The position numbers and the translations under genes were made by a program. Below are positions 8,029 to 17,195 of a stretch of 64,000 nucleotides of DNA, piece by piece; positions within the stretch are counted from its first letter, which is position 1; the number at the start of each line of letters is the position of its first letter. The notes under the pieces are model-generated. The model was not told the DNA's origin and did no database searches. It worked only from the letters and a program-made list of their open reading frames with translations. Source of the DNA: CANKHA01 sp963750965. GTDB taxonomy: Bacteria > Pseudomonadota > Alphaproteobacteria > Rhizobiales > Xanthobacteraceae. Location: contig CAVVSK010000022.1 in NCBI GenBank assembly GCA_963750965.1, forward strand, positions 251,450-315,449. Direction: 5' to 3'.

Positions 8029-9654
8029 ATGCCCGGCTCGCCCCAACCCGATCCACCAGAAGACTTCAATCAAGCGCCGCCGCTCGGCGATGTCGATCTT
8101 TTCGCCATCGACCGGCCACTGCAGGAGGCGGTCGCCGCCAATGGCGCCGGTGCAGAAGCGCAAGCGCTCACGTCCTTCGGACGGCACTGGGGCAGGGCAG
8201 AGCTGATCGAACAGGCGCGTCTCGCCGACAAGAATCCGCCCCGGCTCGATGCCGGCATAGTCGAATTCCACGCCGCCTATCATCGCTTTATGACCGACAG
8301 TATGGCGGCTGGCCTGCATGCGATGACCTGGCGCGCAGACGCAACGGCGGAGGCGGCGCCGGCCGAGGTCGCGCGGGCGGCGCGCTATTTTATGGTGGCG
8401 CAAGTGGAGAGCGGGCACATGTGTCCGATCACGATGACCCGCGCCTCCGTGGCGGCGCTGGCGGGCGAGCCCGCGCTTGCAGTCATGGTGATGCCCAAGA
8501 TCATCTCGCGCAGTTACGACCGGAGCTTTCGCCCATGGTGGGAGAAATCTGCCATGACGCTCGGGATGGGCATGACGGAAAGGCAGGGCGGCACCGACGT
8601 GCGCGCCAATCGCACCCGGGCGGTGACGGACGGCGATGGCTATCGCATCACGGGAGAGAAATGGTTCATGTCCGCGCCAATGTCGGATGCCTTTTTAGTG
8701 CTGGCGCAGGCGCAGGGCGGACTCACCTGCTTTTTCATGCCGCGGTTTCGTCCAGACAGCAGCGTCAATGCCCTGCATTTCCGGAAATTGAAAGATAAGA
8801 CGGGCAACCGCTCCAATGCCTCAACGGAAGTGGAGTTCAGCAATGCTTACGCGCTGCGCGTCGGCGAAGAGGGCAAGGGCATCCGAACCATCCTGAAAAT
8901 GGTGCAGATGACGCGGCTGGATTGCGCCATCGCATCCGCGGGATTAATGCGCGCGGCGCTGGTACAGGCGCTGCACAACGCACGGCACCGCCGCGTATTC
9001 GGCAAGCGGTTGCTCGAGCAGCCGATGATGCGGAGCGTGCTGGCCGATCTTGCGCTGGAGGTGGAAGGCGCATTGGCGCTGGTGATGCGGCTATGCCGCG
9101 CCGTCGATCTGGCGGCGAGGGATGAAAGTGAAGCAAGTCTTGCGAGGCTGCTGACGCCGGCCGCCAAATACTGGATCTGCAAGGCCGCGCCCGCCTTCGC
9201 CTACGAAGCCATGGAATGCCTCGGCGGCAACGGCTACGTGGAAGAGAGTAGCATTCTGCCGCGGCTTTTCCGTGAGGCGCCGGTGAACGCGATCTGGGAA
9301 GGCTCCGGCAACGTGATGTGCCTCGACGTGCTGCGCGCCATGCGCAGCGAAGGCGGTGGCGCACAGGCAACGCTCAGCGGGCTTTCGCGCGCGGCGGCGG
9401 GTCTGGCCGGCGCTGGCGAAGCCGTGCAATTGATCCAGCGCAGTTTCACGGGCGATAACGCCGAAGCTCAGGCGCGCACCGCCGTGGAGCGGCTGGCGCT
9501 GCTTGCCGCTTCGGCTGCGTTGCATCGCAGTGCACCGGACATCGCAGCGATATTTGCGCGCACGCGGTTGGCCGGCCGGCGCGGCGCGAATTTCGGTACG
9601 AGCGACTTAAGCGACGAGGAAGCGGCGATGCTGCTGGCGCGGGTGCTGCCCTAA
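8029..9654 (+). CDS. aidB: AidB-like acyl-CoA dehydrogenase family flavoprotein
   Basis: The 541-residue length, the N-terminal FNQAPPLGDVDLF stretch and the order of motifs match AidB, the FAD-containing DNA-binding protein of the adaptive response to alkylation, rather than ordinary acyl-CoA dehydrogenases of about 380 residues. Flavin-domain signatures include MGMTERQGGTDVRAN and KWFMSAPMSDAFLVLAQ in the middle, and ECLGGNGYVEESSILPRLFR plus NAIWEGSGNVMCLDVLRAM in the C-terminal helical domain. The ATG at 8029 is the first in frame. Its 3' end overlaps the convergent ruvX gene by four bases. No Ada box is recognisable upstream. The AidB call rests on length and motifs and is fairly sure. 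Confidence 0.88.
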   Translation: MPGSPQPDPPEDFNQAPPLGDVDLFAIDRPLQEAVAANGAGAEAQALTSFGRHWGRAELIEQARLADKNPPRLDAGIVEFHAAYHRFMTDSMAAGLHAMTWRADATAEAAPAEVARAARYFMVAQVESGHMCPITMTRASVAALAGEPALAVMVMPKIISRSYDRSFRPWWEKSAMTLGMGMTERQGGTDVRANRTRAVTDGDGYRITGEKWFMSAPMSDAFLVLAQAQGGLTCFFMPRFRPDSSVNALHFRKLKDKTGNRSNASTEVEFSNAYALRVGEEGKGIRTILKMVQMTRLDCAIASAGLMRAALVQALHNARHRRVFGKRLLEQPMMRSVLADLALEVEGALALVMRLCRAVDLAARDESEASLARLLTPAAKYWICKAAPAFAYEAMECLGGNGYVEESSILPRLFREAPVNAIWEGSGNVMCLDVLRAMRSEGGGAQATLSGLSRAAAGLAGAGEAVQLIQRSFTGDNAEAQARTAVERLALLAASAALHRSAPDIAAIFARTRLAGRRGANFGTSDLSDEEAAMLLARVLP

Positions 9655-10121
9655 AGATTCGCCAGCCTGTCGAGGGCGCCTTGCAGGATGTAGGCGGCCG
9701 CCTGCTGGTCGATGACCGCGGCGCGCCTGGCGCGGCTGGCATCGGCTGTGATCAGCTCGCGCTCCACCGCCGCGGTGGAAAGCCGCTCATCCCATAACGC
9801 GATCGGCAGCTCGGTCAATTTCGCAAGATTGCGCGCAAAAGCGCGGGTGGATTGCGCCCGCGGCCCTTCGCTGCCGTCCATGTTGATCGGCAGACCGAGC
9901 ACGAAGCCAACCGCGCGGCGTTCGGCGGTGAGTTGGAGCAGGCGCTTGGCGTCGGCAGTGAAGTTCTTGCGCGCGATGGTTTCCACACCGGCAGCCAGCT
10001 TGCGGTCGGGATCGGAGACCGCGACGCCAATAGTTTTGGTGCCGAGGTCGATTCCGATCAGCGCGCCGCGCGGCGGCCAAAGGGTTACGGCCTCAATCAG
10101 GGGAATAATCGGCGCCAGCAT
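9651..10121 (-). CDS. ruvX: Putative pre-16S rRNA nuclease / Holliday junction resolvase YqgF (RuvX)
   Basis: This is an RNase H-fold enzyme of 156 residues, in E. coli tied to 5' maturation of 16S rRNA. The first acidic residue is D25 in LIGIDLGTKTIGVAVSDP. The second motif is LGLPINMDGSEGPRAQ, the third is LWDERLSTAAVE, and the last is DQQAAAYILQ near the C-terminus. The N-terminus has about 18 extra residues before the conserved core, so a start further in is possible. It converges on the aidB-like gene with a four-base overlap. Confidence 0.93.
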   Translation of the reverse strand: MLAPIIPLIEAVTLWPPRGALIGIDLGTKTIGVAVSDPDRKLAAGVETIARKNFTADAKRLLQLTAERRAVGFVLGLPINMDGSEGPRAQSTRAFARNLAKLTELPIALWDERLSTAAVERELITADASRARRAAVIDQQAAAYILQGALDRLANL

Positions 10122-10359
10122 GCCGGTTGGCTATCACATCGTCGCAGCTGATCATACGCGCATGATCCGGCGAAGTGGCAACGGGTTGCCGATAAGATCA
10201 TGCGCAATTTTAATAGGTTAGCGCGATCCGCAGATAAGTATACGCAATCTGCGCAAGCTTGATTGCTTTCGCAAAACCGGTATCCACTTTTGCTGATCGC
10301 GCTATGTTGCGGCTATTCTCCCGCCGTCCTCCGCAAGGATGCCGCCAAAGGAACCTGTC

Positions 10360-11058
10360 ATGCAGATCACCTGGTACGGACATTCCGCCTTCCGCCTCGA
10401 CTTCAAGGGCCAGGCAGTATTGATCGATCCTTTCTTTACCGGCAATCCGGCTTTCGCCTCCGACAAGGCGGCGGCGATCAAAGGCGTAAGCCATATCCTG
10501 CTCACCCATGGTCATGGCGACCATGTTGGCGACACGCTCGACATCGCCAAAAGCACCGGAGCGACGGTGACCGCGAATTTTGATCTGGGTATGTGGCTGG
10601 TCGGCAAGGGGCTGCAGAATCTCAATCCGATGAATACCGGGGGCACGACAAAGCTGGGCGACTTCACCGTGACGCTGGTGCGTGCTGACCATTCATCCGG
10701 TGACATAGCGGACGGGATGCCGATCTATCTCGGCAATCCGTGCGGCGTGATCGTGAAGGCCGCGGGCGAGCCGACCGTCTATCACATGGGCGACACCGAC
10801 GTGTTCGGTGACATGGCGCTGATCAACGAGCTGCATCAGCCGAAAGTGGCGATGATGCCGATCGGCGACCGCTTTACCATGGGAGCAAAGAGCGCGGCTT
10901 TCGCGGTCAAGCGCTTCTTCAAGCTCGACGTCGTCATCCCGTGCCACTATGGGTCCTTTCCCATCATCGACCAAAGCGCCGACGAATTTTTGGCCGAGAT
11001 GAAGGGCGCCGCCACCAAGGTGATCGTACCGGAGAAGGGCAAGGCCTTTTCGGTATAA
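10360..11058 (+). CDS. Metal-dependent hydrolase, UPF0173 (YtkL-like metallo-beta-lactamase fold)
   Basis: The 232-residue protein begins MQITWYGHSAFRLDF, typical of the UPF0173 family. I place the start at 10360 because AAAGGA lies just before that ATG. The metal site is H50-G-H52-G-D54-H55 in LLTHGHGDHVGD. Further ligands are HMGDTDVFGDM in the middle and the C-terminal PCHYGSFPI. Substrate is unknown; cytoplasmic, since no signal peptide is seen. It stands alone on the plus strand between ruvX and azlC. Confidence 0.92.
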   Translation: MQITWYGHSAFRLDFKGQAVLIDPFFTGNPAFASDKAAAIKGVSHILLTHGHGDHVGDTLDIAKSTGATVTANFDLGMWLVGKGLQNLNPMNTGGTTKLGDFTVTLVRADHSSGDIADGMPIYLGNPCGVIVKAAGEPTVYHMGDTDVFGDMALINELHQPKVAMMPIGDRFTMGAKSAAFAVKRFFKLDVVIPCHYGSFPIIDQSADEFLAEMKGAATKVIVPEKGKAFSV

Positions 11059-11191
11059 GGCGGATTATCGCCGCACGAGGAGCAATCCATCTGAATAAGC
11101 GATTTGTTGGTTTTGTGCGCACGGTGTAGAGGGCTGCACGCCGGCCGCCAACACCGCGGCTCGGGTGTGCGCAGGCTCTAGAGGACCCAGC

Positions 11192-11914
11192 ATGACAGGC
11201 GTCTCCGAAAAGCGTGACGGACCGGTCTACTACACATGGGCCGGCCTTATCGAAGGCGCGCGGCTCGCGCTGCCGGTGATGCCCGGCATGGTGATGTTCG
11301 GCGCCGCCTTTGGCGCGCTCGCGGCACAGAAGGGCCTGAGCTTGCTCGAGGCCACTTTGATGAGCGCCTTGGTCTATGCCGGCGCTTCGCAATTCGTCGC
11401 GCTCGAGATGTGGCCCGAGATCGCCACGCTCGGCGGCATCGCTGTGCTCGGCTTGGTCACCGCCACCGTCAACATGCGGTTCATATTGATGACGGCAGCG
11501 CTGCGGCCTTGGTTCGGCACTTTACCCTCTTGGCAGAGCTACCCGGCGTTGTTCACGGTTACGGATCCGGGCTGGCTGATCGCGATGAATTATCACGCGC
11601 ATGGCGGGCGCGACGCCTCCATTCTGGTAGGTGGCGGCCTTGCCTTCTGGCTGCTGTGGGTCGGCTCGGTGGTGCCGGGTTATCTGCTCGGCGCCATGGT
11701 GACCGATCAGAAAACGTTCGGCTTCGACGTGATCATGCCAGCCTTCTTCGTGGTGATGCTGGTGCCGCTGTGGCGCGGCGCGCGCCGCGCAATTCCCTGG
11801 GCGGTCGCCGGCGGCGTGGCGCTGGTGGTGGCGGCGCTCGTGCCCGGGTGGTGGTTCATCATCATCGGCTCGGTCGCCGGGGCAATCGCGGGAGGATTCA
11901 TCGATGAGTCTTGA
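11192..11914 (+). CDS. azlC: Branched-chain amino acid exporter large subunit AzlC
   Basis: AzlC pairs with AzlD to export branched-chain amino acids or analogues through the inner membrane. The 240-residue product has the family start region GARLALPVMPGMVMFGAAFG and several membrane helices. The ATG at 11192 follows AGAGGA with suitable spacing; an upstream in-frame start at 11165 would add nine residues without a family match. The last eleven bases overlap azlD, so both subunits are coupled. Confidence 0.93.
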   Translation: MTGVSEKRDGPVYYTWAGLIEGARLALPVMPGMVMFGAAFGALAAQKGLSLLEATLMSALVYAGASQFVALEMWPEIATLGGIAVLGLVTATVNMRFILMTAALRPWFGTLPSWQSYPALFTVTDPGWLIAMNYHAHGGRDASILVGGGLAFWLLWVGSVVPGYLLGAMVTDQKTFGFDVIMPAFFVVMLVPLWRGARRAIPWAVAGGVALVVAALVPGWWFIIIGSVAGAIAGGFIDES

Positions 11915-12215
11915 TCCCATGGTGCTGCTGGCCATCCTGGTCATGGCGGCGATGAATTACCTGATGCGTGCCGCCGGTTTCTGGGTGATGGCGCATGTGC
12001 CGCTCACCCGGCGCAAGCAGCGCATGCTGGAGGCGCTGCCGGGCGCGATTGTAGCGGCGACGGTGTTGCCGATCGTGGTTCGCAGCGGGCCGGCAGCCGG
12101 GATGGCAGTCGCCGCCGCGGCGGGTGTGATGGTCGTGAGCGGCAACAGTTTCCTTGCGGTGGCGGTCGGTGTGGCGGCGGCGGCCCTGCTGCGCCTGCTG
12201 GGAGCGGCTTCTTAG
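11904..12215 (+). CDS. azlD: Branched-chain amino acid exporter small subunit AzlD
   Basis: The 103-residue membrane protein has the AzlD pattern: LLAILVMAAMNYLMRAAGFW at the N-terminus, then EALPGAIVAATVLPIV, with three to four membrane helices. It starts inside the end of azlC and converges end to end with the CYTH-CHAD gene, with no spare bases between the two stops. It forms the exporter complex with AzlC. Confidence 0.92.
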   Translation: MSLDPMVLLAILVMAAMNYLMRAAGFWVMAHVPLTRRKQRMLEALPGAIVAATVLPIVVRSGPAAGMAVAAAAGVMVVSGNSFLAVAVGVAAAALLRLLGAAS

Positions 12216-13778
12216 TTAGCGCCAGAACGGCTTGACGCGCGCAAACACCCGATAGGCGCGCTCGGCCTCCGCCATCGCGGATTGCATGCGAGCCTCTTCG
12301 TGTCCGGACAGTCGGCCCGCGGCGAAGGCCTTTTTCGCGCGCACTTTGCGCGGGCTGCCGTCGCCATTCTTCTCCTGCGCCAGTCCCGCGCTGAGTACCT
12401 CGTGCACGCCGATATCGTTCAATTCGCCAAGCGCGTCCTGCAGCTTTTCCAGCGCGGCGATAAAGCCCGCGCGCCGCTTTGCCGATTTTTTCCCCGGAAA
12501 GGCGTCGGCGAAGAATTCTGAGGCGTAACGCACCTTCTTGGCCTGGATGCGCATCTTGTGTCGGCGCTCAGGGCTGATTGCTGTCAGGTGGCGTCCCCGC
12601 TTGAGGATATTCTTGCGACGGCGTTGCAGCTCGTCGGCAGCGGTTTTGGCGATGATCTGCTGGCGGCGAATATGCGTGAGCTCATTGTCATTACGAGTCC
12701 ACTCGCCGATCTCGATCCAGGACGCCACCGCGAGCATCAGCTGGCGGAAGCGAAAGGAATTGATCGAGGAATGCACGCGGGCATAGGCTGCGTTGCGCCG
12801 CTGCCGCAAATCCTTGAGCAGGCCGGTAAGCCCCGGCTTGTCGCGCCGTCCGTCTGCCAATGGCTTCACCACGCGTCCGATGAATACATCGAGTTCGCGC
12901 GCGGACCCGAGCTCGCCGCTGAGCCAGCGAAGCTCGGCTTTCAACTCGTAAGTTTGGGAATCGATCAACATGGGCGAGAATAGCGACAAGGCCGCGCGCA
13001 GTCGGCGCACCGCTACCCGCGTCTGATGCAAGGCCTCCGGCTTGCCGGTGCGGATCAGCGCACGGTTGGCAATGATCTGATGCAGACAAGCGCGCGCCAC
13101 GGCTTGCAACGCAGTTTGTGCGCTCAATTCCGGCGTCAGCGGCACCGGCAAGGCCTTCATGGGCGGCTGTTTGCCTTCGATCAGCTCATAGCCGCGCTCG
13201 GCTTTGGTGCGCACGGAAAGCTGTAGGGGCAGGTCCTGCGCGAGGGACTGCGCCAATGCGAACATGTCGGCGGTGGTGCCGCGCTTTAGCTCCAACTCCA
13301 TTTCGCACAGCGCCGAGGATTTGCGCCCGGCCGCGACCTTCCCCTCGTCGACCGAGAGCTCTATTTCGCACTGGGGGTTGCAAAGCGGATAGGTGGTACG
13401 GCGCACGTCCGTTTCGAACACCGGCTTCAGGCGGCGCGCTAGTTTTTTGGTCAGCAGGCGCTTTAGCCCGGTTTCGCGCGCGGCTTTCAGGTCGGGTTGG
13501 ATGCCGCGGATCGGCTGCTCCCACTCGTTGCGCGCCAGCAAGGCTGCGCGCTCACCCTCCTGCTTGACGGTCTGCATCCGACGCCGGTTTTCACGTCTTA
13601 CCCGCAGCGTGAAACCGGATTTCCGCAATTTGAATTTGGCGGTGTCGAAATAGACCGAGACAATTTTCTTGGTCCGCGGGCGCGCAGGCGCCGTCTTGAG
13701 CAAGGCATTGCGGCCGACATGCTCAATACTCGTGGCCGGAAGCTCAAGCTTCAATTCTGTTTCGCGCGGGGCGGACAT
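12216..13778 (-). CDS. CYTH and CHAD domain protein (inorganic polyphosphate-related)
   Basis: The 520-residue protein starts MSAPRETELKLELP and carries the CYTH signature E6-x-E8-x-K10, the mark of triphosphate tunnel metalloenzymes (about residues 1-200). The second half (about 215-515) is a helical CHAD domain with conserved histidine helices HQTRVAVRRLRAALSLF and HKMRIQAKKVRYASEFF. CHAD domains bind polyphosphate, and CYTH-CHAD fusions are often triphosphatases; the actual substrate here is unknown. A GTG nine codons upstream (13805) is an alternative start, but the ATG matches where CYTH domains usually begin. Confidence 0.9.
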   Translation of the reverse strand: MSAPRETELKLELPATSIEHVGRNALLKTAPARPRTKKIVSVYFDTAKFKLRKSGFTLRVRRENRRRMQTVKQEGERAALLARNEWEQPIRGIQPDLKAARETGLKRLLTKKLARRLKPVFETDVRRTTYPLCNPQCEIELSVDEGKVAAGRKSSALCEMELELKRGTTADMFALAQSLAQDLPLQLSVRTKAERGYELIEGKQPPMKALPVPLTPELSAQTALQAVARACLHQIIANRALIRTGKPEALHQTRVAVRRLRAALSLFSPMLIDSQTYELKAELRWLSGELGSARELDVFIGRVVKPLADGRRDKPGLTGLLKDLRQRRNAAYARVHSSINSFRFRQLMLAVASWIEIGEWTRNDNELTHIRRQQIIAKTAADELQRRRKNILKRGRHLTAISPERRHKMRIQAKKVRYASEFFADAFPGKKSAKRRAGFIAALEKLQDALGELNDIGVHEVLSAGLAQEKNGDGSPRKVRAKKAFAAGRLSGHEEARMQSAMAEAERAYRVFARVKPFWR

Positions 13779-13919
13779 GGGAGGGTACACTGTTTGAACG
13801 CGCACTATTCCTTATCCTGGAAAGGGATTCCAGCAGCGTTTAGGCGGAGAGAGGGGAATTATGACAATTGTGATGGCGTGGGCAGGGCGATTGTGACAGC
13901 CAACCGGCGGTGAACAGGA

Positions 13920-14120
13920 TTATGACACCACTATTACGAGGGTTCGTGACAGCGATCGCGTTAATTTGTTGGACTTTAGGCTTAGCGCGTGCGTTGCGCG
14001 GGCAAGCCCGCGGATCAATTCCTCCGTGAAGGGAATGACATTGAACAGCACCGCGGCGGCCATCGCCGTAAGCGCGTAGCTCAGCGGCAGCGGCTGTCGC
14101 TGCCGCGCTATCTCGGCCAT
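13920..14120 (-). CDS. Possible small membrane protein, doubtful
   Basis: A 66-codon frame with one hydrophobic helix (LTAMAAAVLFNVIPF) fills part of the 400-base gap between the CYTH-CHAD gene and the glutathione transferase. No ribosome binding site or homologue is evident. The remainder of the gap holds nothing I can identify. It may be chance coding potential in GC-rich sequence. Confidence 0.25.
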   Translation of the reverse strand: MAEIARQRQPLPLSYALTAMAAAVLFNVIPFTEELIRGLARATHALSLKSNKLTRSLSRTLVIVVS

Positions 14121-14178
14121 GAATTGGTCGCCATGTGCCCGCTAGGTCGCGTTCTCGCGCTGTAGTTCGGAGGTTTGA

Positions 14179-14805
14179 ATGCCGCAGCTCACGCTCTATC
14201 ACGCCGCGCCGTCGCGGTCCTCCACCGCGCTCTGGATGCTGGAGGAGATCGGCGAGCCTTATGACGTCAAGCTGCTGAATTTGGGCAAAGGCGATCAGCA
14301 AAAGCCCGACTACCTCGCCATCAATCCCATGGGCAAGGTGCCAGCGATAAAGCATGGCGATGCCGTCATCACAGAGTCGGCTGCGATCTGCACGTATCTG
14401 GCCGATGCTTTCCCGCGCGCGGGCCTAAGCGTTCCGGTCGGCGATCCGCGCCGTGGCGTTTATCTGAAATGGCTGTTTTTCAGTCCGGGCGTTCTGGAGC
14501 CGGCGATGACCGACCGCGCTTTCCCGCGCAAGGAGGAGCCACGCCCCAGCATGCTCGGTTACGGCGACTTCGAGCGGGTGATGAAGGTCTTGTGCAAGGC
14601 GGTGACGTCGGCGCCCTTCCTGATGGGTGATCAATTCACCGCTGCGGATGTAGTGATCGGCGCCACTGTCCGCTGGGGCATGATGTTCAAATTGATCCCG
14701 GAGCTGAAAGAATTGAGCGATTATGTCGCGCGCTTCAACGACCGGCCCGCCCTGAAACGTGCCGAGGCGAAAGATGCTGATTTCAGAAAGCAAAGCGGCG
14801 GATGA
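14179..14805 (+). CDS. Glutathione S-transferase family protein
   Basis: The 208-residue protein has the N-terminal thioredoxin-like domain (MPQLTLYHAAPSRSSTALWM), with GKVPAI carrying the cis-proline and ITESAAIC as the glutathione-binding ESxAI motif. The helical C-terminal domain follows (about 88-205), including PFLMGDQFTAADVVIGA with the conserved N-cap/aspartate turn. GGAGG lies before the ATG. It is a cytoplasmic transferase of unknown electrophile specificity and stands alone. Confidence 0.92.
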   Translation: MPQLTLYHAAPSRSSTALWMLEEIGEPYDVKLLNLGKGDQQKPDYLAINPMGKVPAIKHGDAVITESAAICTYLADAFPRAGLSVPVGDPRRGVYLKWLFFSPGVLEPAMTDRAFPRKEEPRPSMLGYGDFERVMKVLCKAVTSAPFLMGDQFTAADVVIGATVRWGMMFKLIPELKELSDYVARFNDRPALKRAEAKDADFRKQSGG

Positions 14806-14866
14806 GGCGCTGCCCATCCGCCGTTCGCATCCTAGGATTCACGAACGTGAGAATACCAAGCGCGCG

Positions 14867-15769
14867 CTAGGGTTCCTTGTCCTTGCTGTAAAACGGAAAC
14901 AATGACGCCGGAAAATCGGCGGCGTAGCGCCGGCCCTTCGGCTGTTTCTGCCGCAACTCGATCGGTGGCAGGTCCGCGACGTCGACGACCTTGCGGTACA
15001 AATGCCAGGTAGCGTGGCCGAGCACCGGAATCACCACCGCCAGGCCGACGAAGAAGGGAAGCGAACCGAGCAGCAGCAGTCCGGCGACAATCAATCCCCA
15101 GACCGCCATGGTGACCGGATTGCGCGCAATCGCCCGCAGCGAGGTGGTGATCGCCACCGCGGCGCCGACGTCGCGATCGAGCAAGAGCGGGAACGAGACC
15201 ACGCTGAACACGAAACTGACCACAGCAAAGACAAAGCCGACCGCGTTGCCGAGCAATATCAGCTGCCAGCCTTCCGGCGTGGTGAGCACGCTGCTGATGA
15301 ATTGCGGGAGGGATGCCGGCGGCAGGTAGCCGAAAAGCGATTGATAGATTTGCTGCGCGAGGCCGATCCAGGTCAGAAAGATCGCCAGCAGCAGCAGGCC
15401 GAGCGCTGCGATGGCGGGCAGCGAGGGCGATTGCAGCACGTCGAAGGCATGGCTGGGATCGGCTTCCAGCCCGGCTTCGCGGCGGCGGCTCATCTCGTAC
15501 AGGCCGATAGCGGCGATCGGTCCGATCAGGGCGAAACCGGCCATGATCGGATAGGCCAGCGGCAGGATGTTGTAGCCCATGGTCAAGCCGGCCGCGAAAA
15601 CGGCGACCATTGGATAGATCAGGAGCAGAAAGAGCACATGGCTCGGCATGGCGGAGAAATCCGCCCAACCGCGCGCCAAGGCATCCAGCAGGTCCGAGAT
15701 GGTGATGGTCCGGATAGTGGGCCGGGCGGGACGCGCTTCCGCCCCGGCGATGACATGGAGTTGCGCCAT
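14867..15769 (-). CDS. DUF2189 family integral membrane protein
   Basis: The 300-residue product has about six membrane helices in the arrangement of DUF2189 proteins, beginning IRTITISDLLDALARGWADF and continuing with a helix pair LFLLLIYPMVAVFAAG and IMAGFALIGPIAAIGLYEM. The start at 15769 is set by a strong GGAGG eight bases upstream; an earlier in-frame ATG at 15814 lacks one. Function is unknown; in related genomes such genes are sometimes near cytochrome oxidase genes, but no such link is present here. Confidence 0.88.
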   Translation of the reverse strand: MAQLHVIAGAEARPARPTIRTITISDLLDALARGWADFSAMPSHVLFLLLIYPMVAVFAAGLTMGYNILPLAYPIMAGFALIGPIAAIGLYEMSRRREAGLEADPSHAFDVLQSPSLPAIAALGLLLLAIFLTWIGLAQQIYQSLFGYLPPASLPQFISSVLTTPEGWQLILLGNAVGFVFAVVSFVFSVVSFPLLLDRDVGAAVAITTSLRAIARNPVTMAVWGLIVAGLLLLGSLPFFVGLAVVIPVLGHATWHLYRKVVDVADLPPIELRQKQPKGRRYAADFPASLFPFYSKDKEP

Positions 15770-16101
15770 AGCGATCCTCCCTAATATCTGCCCCGTAACA
15801 GCAGGACATCGCACAGGGTCTGCTGTGGTTATGGCTTAATCAAGTGCGATTTTTATAAAGCCTTACGGCCACATTCAGGGTTTTTCCTCCGCCGACGTGA
15901 CGACTCCTTACCCATATCCTTTGGCAGAAACGGCCTCGAATGCGGCTTACGTTCGGGCGACAGTAGCCGAAGTCGACCCTCGCGCGCGGGTACCAAGCTG
16001 AAAGCAAGCCCAAAGCCACCGTGTAACAAGCTCGTGAGCGGGGGCCATTCCGATAACGGCCGCGCCGGCGCGGCCGAGAAAGCCGCCGAATCATGAGGCG
16101 T
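15770..16101. other. Intergenic region, nothing identified
   Basis: This 332-base stretch between the DUF2189 gene and a small zinc-ribbon gene holds a GC palindrome-like run near 16060 (GGCCGCGCCGGCGCGGCC). I see no credible coding frame, RNA gene or promoter in it. Confidence 0.4.
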
Positions 16102-16293
16102 TTAATTCTGTTCGCGTCCTTCTATGCGATCGACGAGACCACAGCCCGCGCAGACGTAGGTACTCACTTCGCTGAAAGGAGCGGTTGGGTGCGGCTCCAC
16201 CCTTTGCAGCTCCATCCTTGTTGCGCATTGCGCGCACCGCGGGGCAGCGGCCAAGTAATGAGGAAAGGACAAAACCCTACCTGCTACGGGCAT
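16102..16293 (-). CDS. Small zinc-ribbon protein
   Basis: The 63-residue product has two CxxC pairs, C20/C23 (PRCAQCATRM) and C48/C51 (YVCAGCGLVD), spaced as in a rubredoxin-like zinc knuckle. It has no signal peptide or other domain. Two similar small zinc-ribbon proteins occur near 46.6 and 47.2 kb. Function is unknown; the metal-site pattern supports a real gene. Confidence 0.65.
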   Translation of the reverse strand: MPVAGRVLSFPHYLAAAPRCAQCATRMELQRVEPHPTAPFSEVSTYVCAGCGLVDRIEGREQN

Positions 16294-16488
16294 TAAAAGC
16301 CTCCCATGCCGATGCGAAACGCTGACGCCCGCTTCGGGTTCCCGAGCAAGTAGAACAAAGTGACCTGCTGAGGCTTCGGATTTTGCTCCGCAACGGGCAT
16401 CGCGCCGCGCTGGGCATGTGACGGGGTCAAGATTGACTGACCGCGATTCGCTATCGCGACGGCAGCGCCCATGTGGCGGCCGGCGCTG

Positions 16489-16849
16489 TCACATGTTTCG
16501 GCCATCGAACGGCATGGCCTTGACCGCATCCAGATCGACGCCTTCCAGACAGCGTATGTTGATGGCGATGGCGGGCGAGCCGTCCGGCATCTTGCCGCGG
16601 GCAAAAGGCTGCACACCGCAGGTGCGGCAGAACAGATGCTGGATGATCTTCTTGTTGAACTGGTACGGTCGTCAGGTCTTGCTCGCCGGAATGCAGCGTG
16701 AACTGGCTGGGGGAAATAAAGCTGAGCAGGAGGCCCTTGCGCTGGCAGTGCGAGCAATTGCACTTCAGCACCTGGGTGAGATCGACGGTCGCCTCGTAGC
16801 GCACGCGCCCGCAATGGCAGCTTCCGCTGTAGGTTTGAGTTTCCGACAT
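16489..16849 (-). pseudogene. GFA family (glutathione-dependent formaldehyde-activating fold) protein, frameshifted
   Basis: The N-terminal half has the GFA zinc motifs C11-x-C13 (GSCHCGRVRYEA) and C30-x-C32-x2-C35 (CNCSHCQRKG). After GEQDLTT the frame is lost. One base later, the correct continuation YQFNKKIIQHLFCRTCGVQP and the standard GFA ending (EGVDLDAVKAMPFDGRNM) can be read to a stop at 16489. The restored gene is 361 bases, one over a multiple of three, so a single extra base near 16668 explains the break. The intact family is about 120 residues, as here. Function beyond thiol-linked chemistry is not known. Confidence 0.85.
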
Positions 16850-16875
16850 TGTTAGTCCCTCGGTGCAGGCGGCGA

Positions 16876-17175
16876 TCAGCGCGGAGCCACCAGATCCTGA
16901 AACTCCGGATGCGTGTCGATATAGTGATGCACGAAACCGCAGCGCGGCACCACCTTCAGCCCCTCCGTGCGGGCCTGCTCCAGCGCGCCATGCACCAGCT
17001 TTGAGGCGATGCCGTGCTCGCGCAAGGGTCGCGGTACTTCGGTGTGATAAAAAATGAGCCGGCCGGGGGTCGCGTAATATCTCAAGATCGCAGGGCCTTC
17101 TCCGGTAGCGAGCTCGAAGCGGGACAGGGCGGCGTTATTGTGAACGGCGGCGGGCGTTTCGGTCATGCGCTTCAT
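16876..17175 (-). CDS. Small GNAT-family N-acetyltransferase (YjdJ/Gcn5-like)
   Basis: The 99-residue protein is the compact GNAT type. RPLREHGIASKLVHGALEQA supplies the acetyl-CoA-binding P-loop region, and the family-typical ending is PRCGFVHHYIDTHPEFQDLV. Cytoplasmic. Substrate is unknown. It lies 26 bases from the GFA gene on the same strand and 20 bases from the divergent 17.2-kb gene. Confidence 0.85.
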   Translation of the reverse strand: MKRMTETPAAVHNNAALSRFELATGEGPAILRYYATPGRLIFYHTEVPRPLREHGIASKLVHGALEQARTEGLKVVPRCGFVHHYIDTHPEFQDLVAPR

Positions 17176-17195
17176 ATAAACAGACGGCGGCGCAT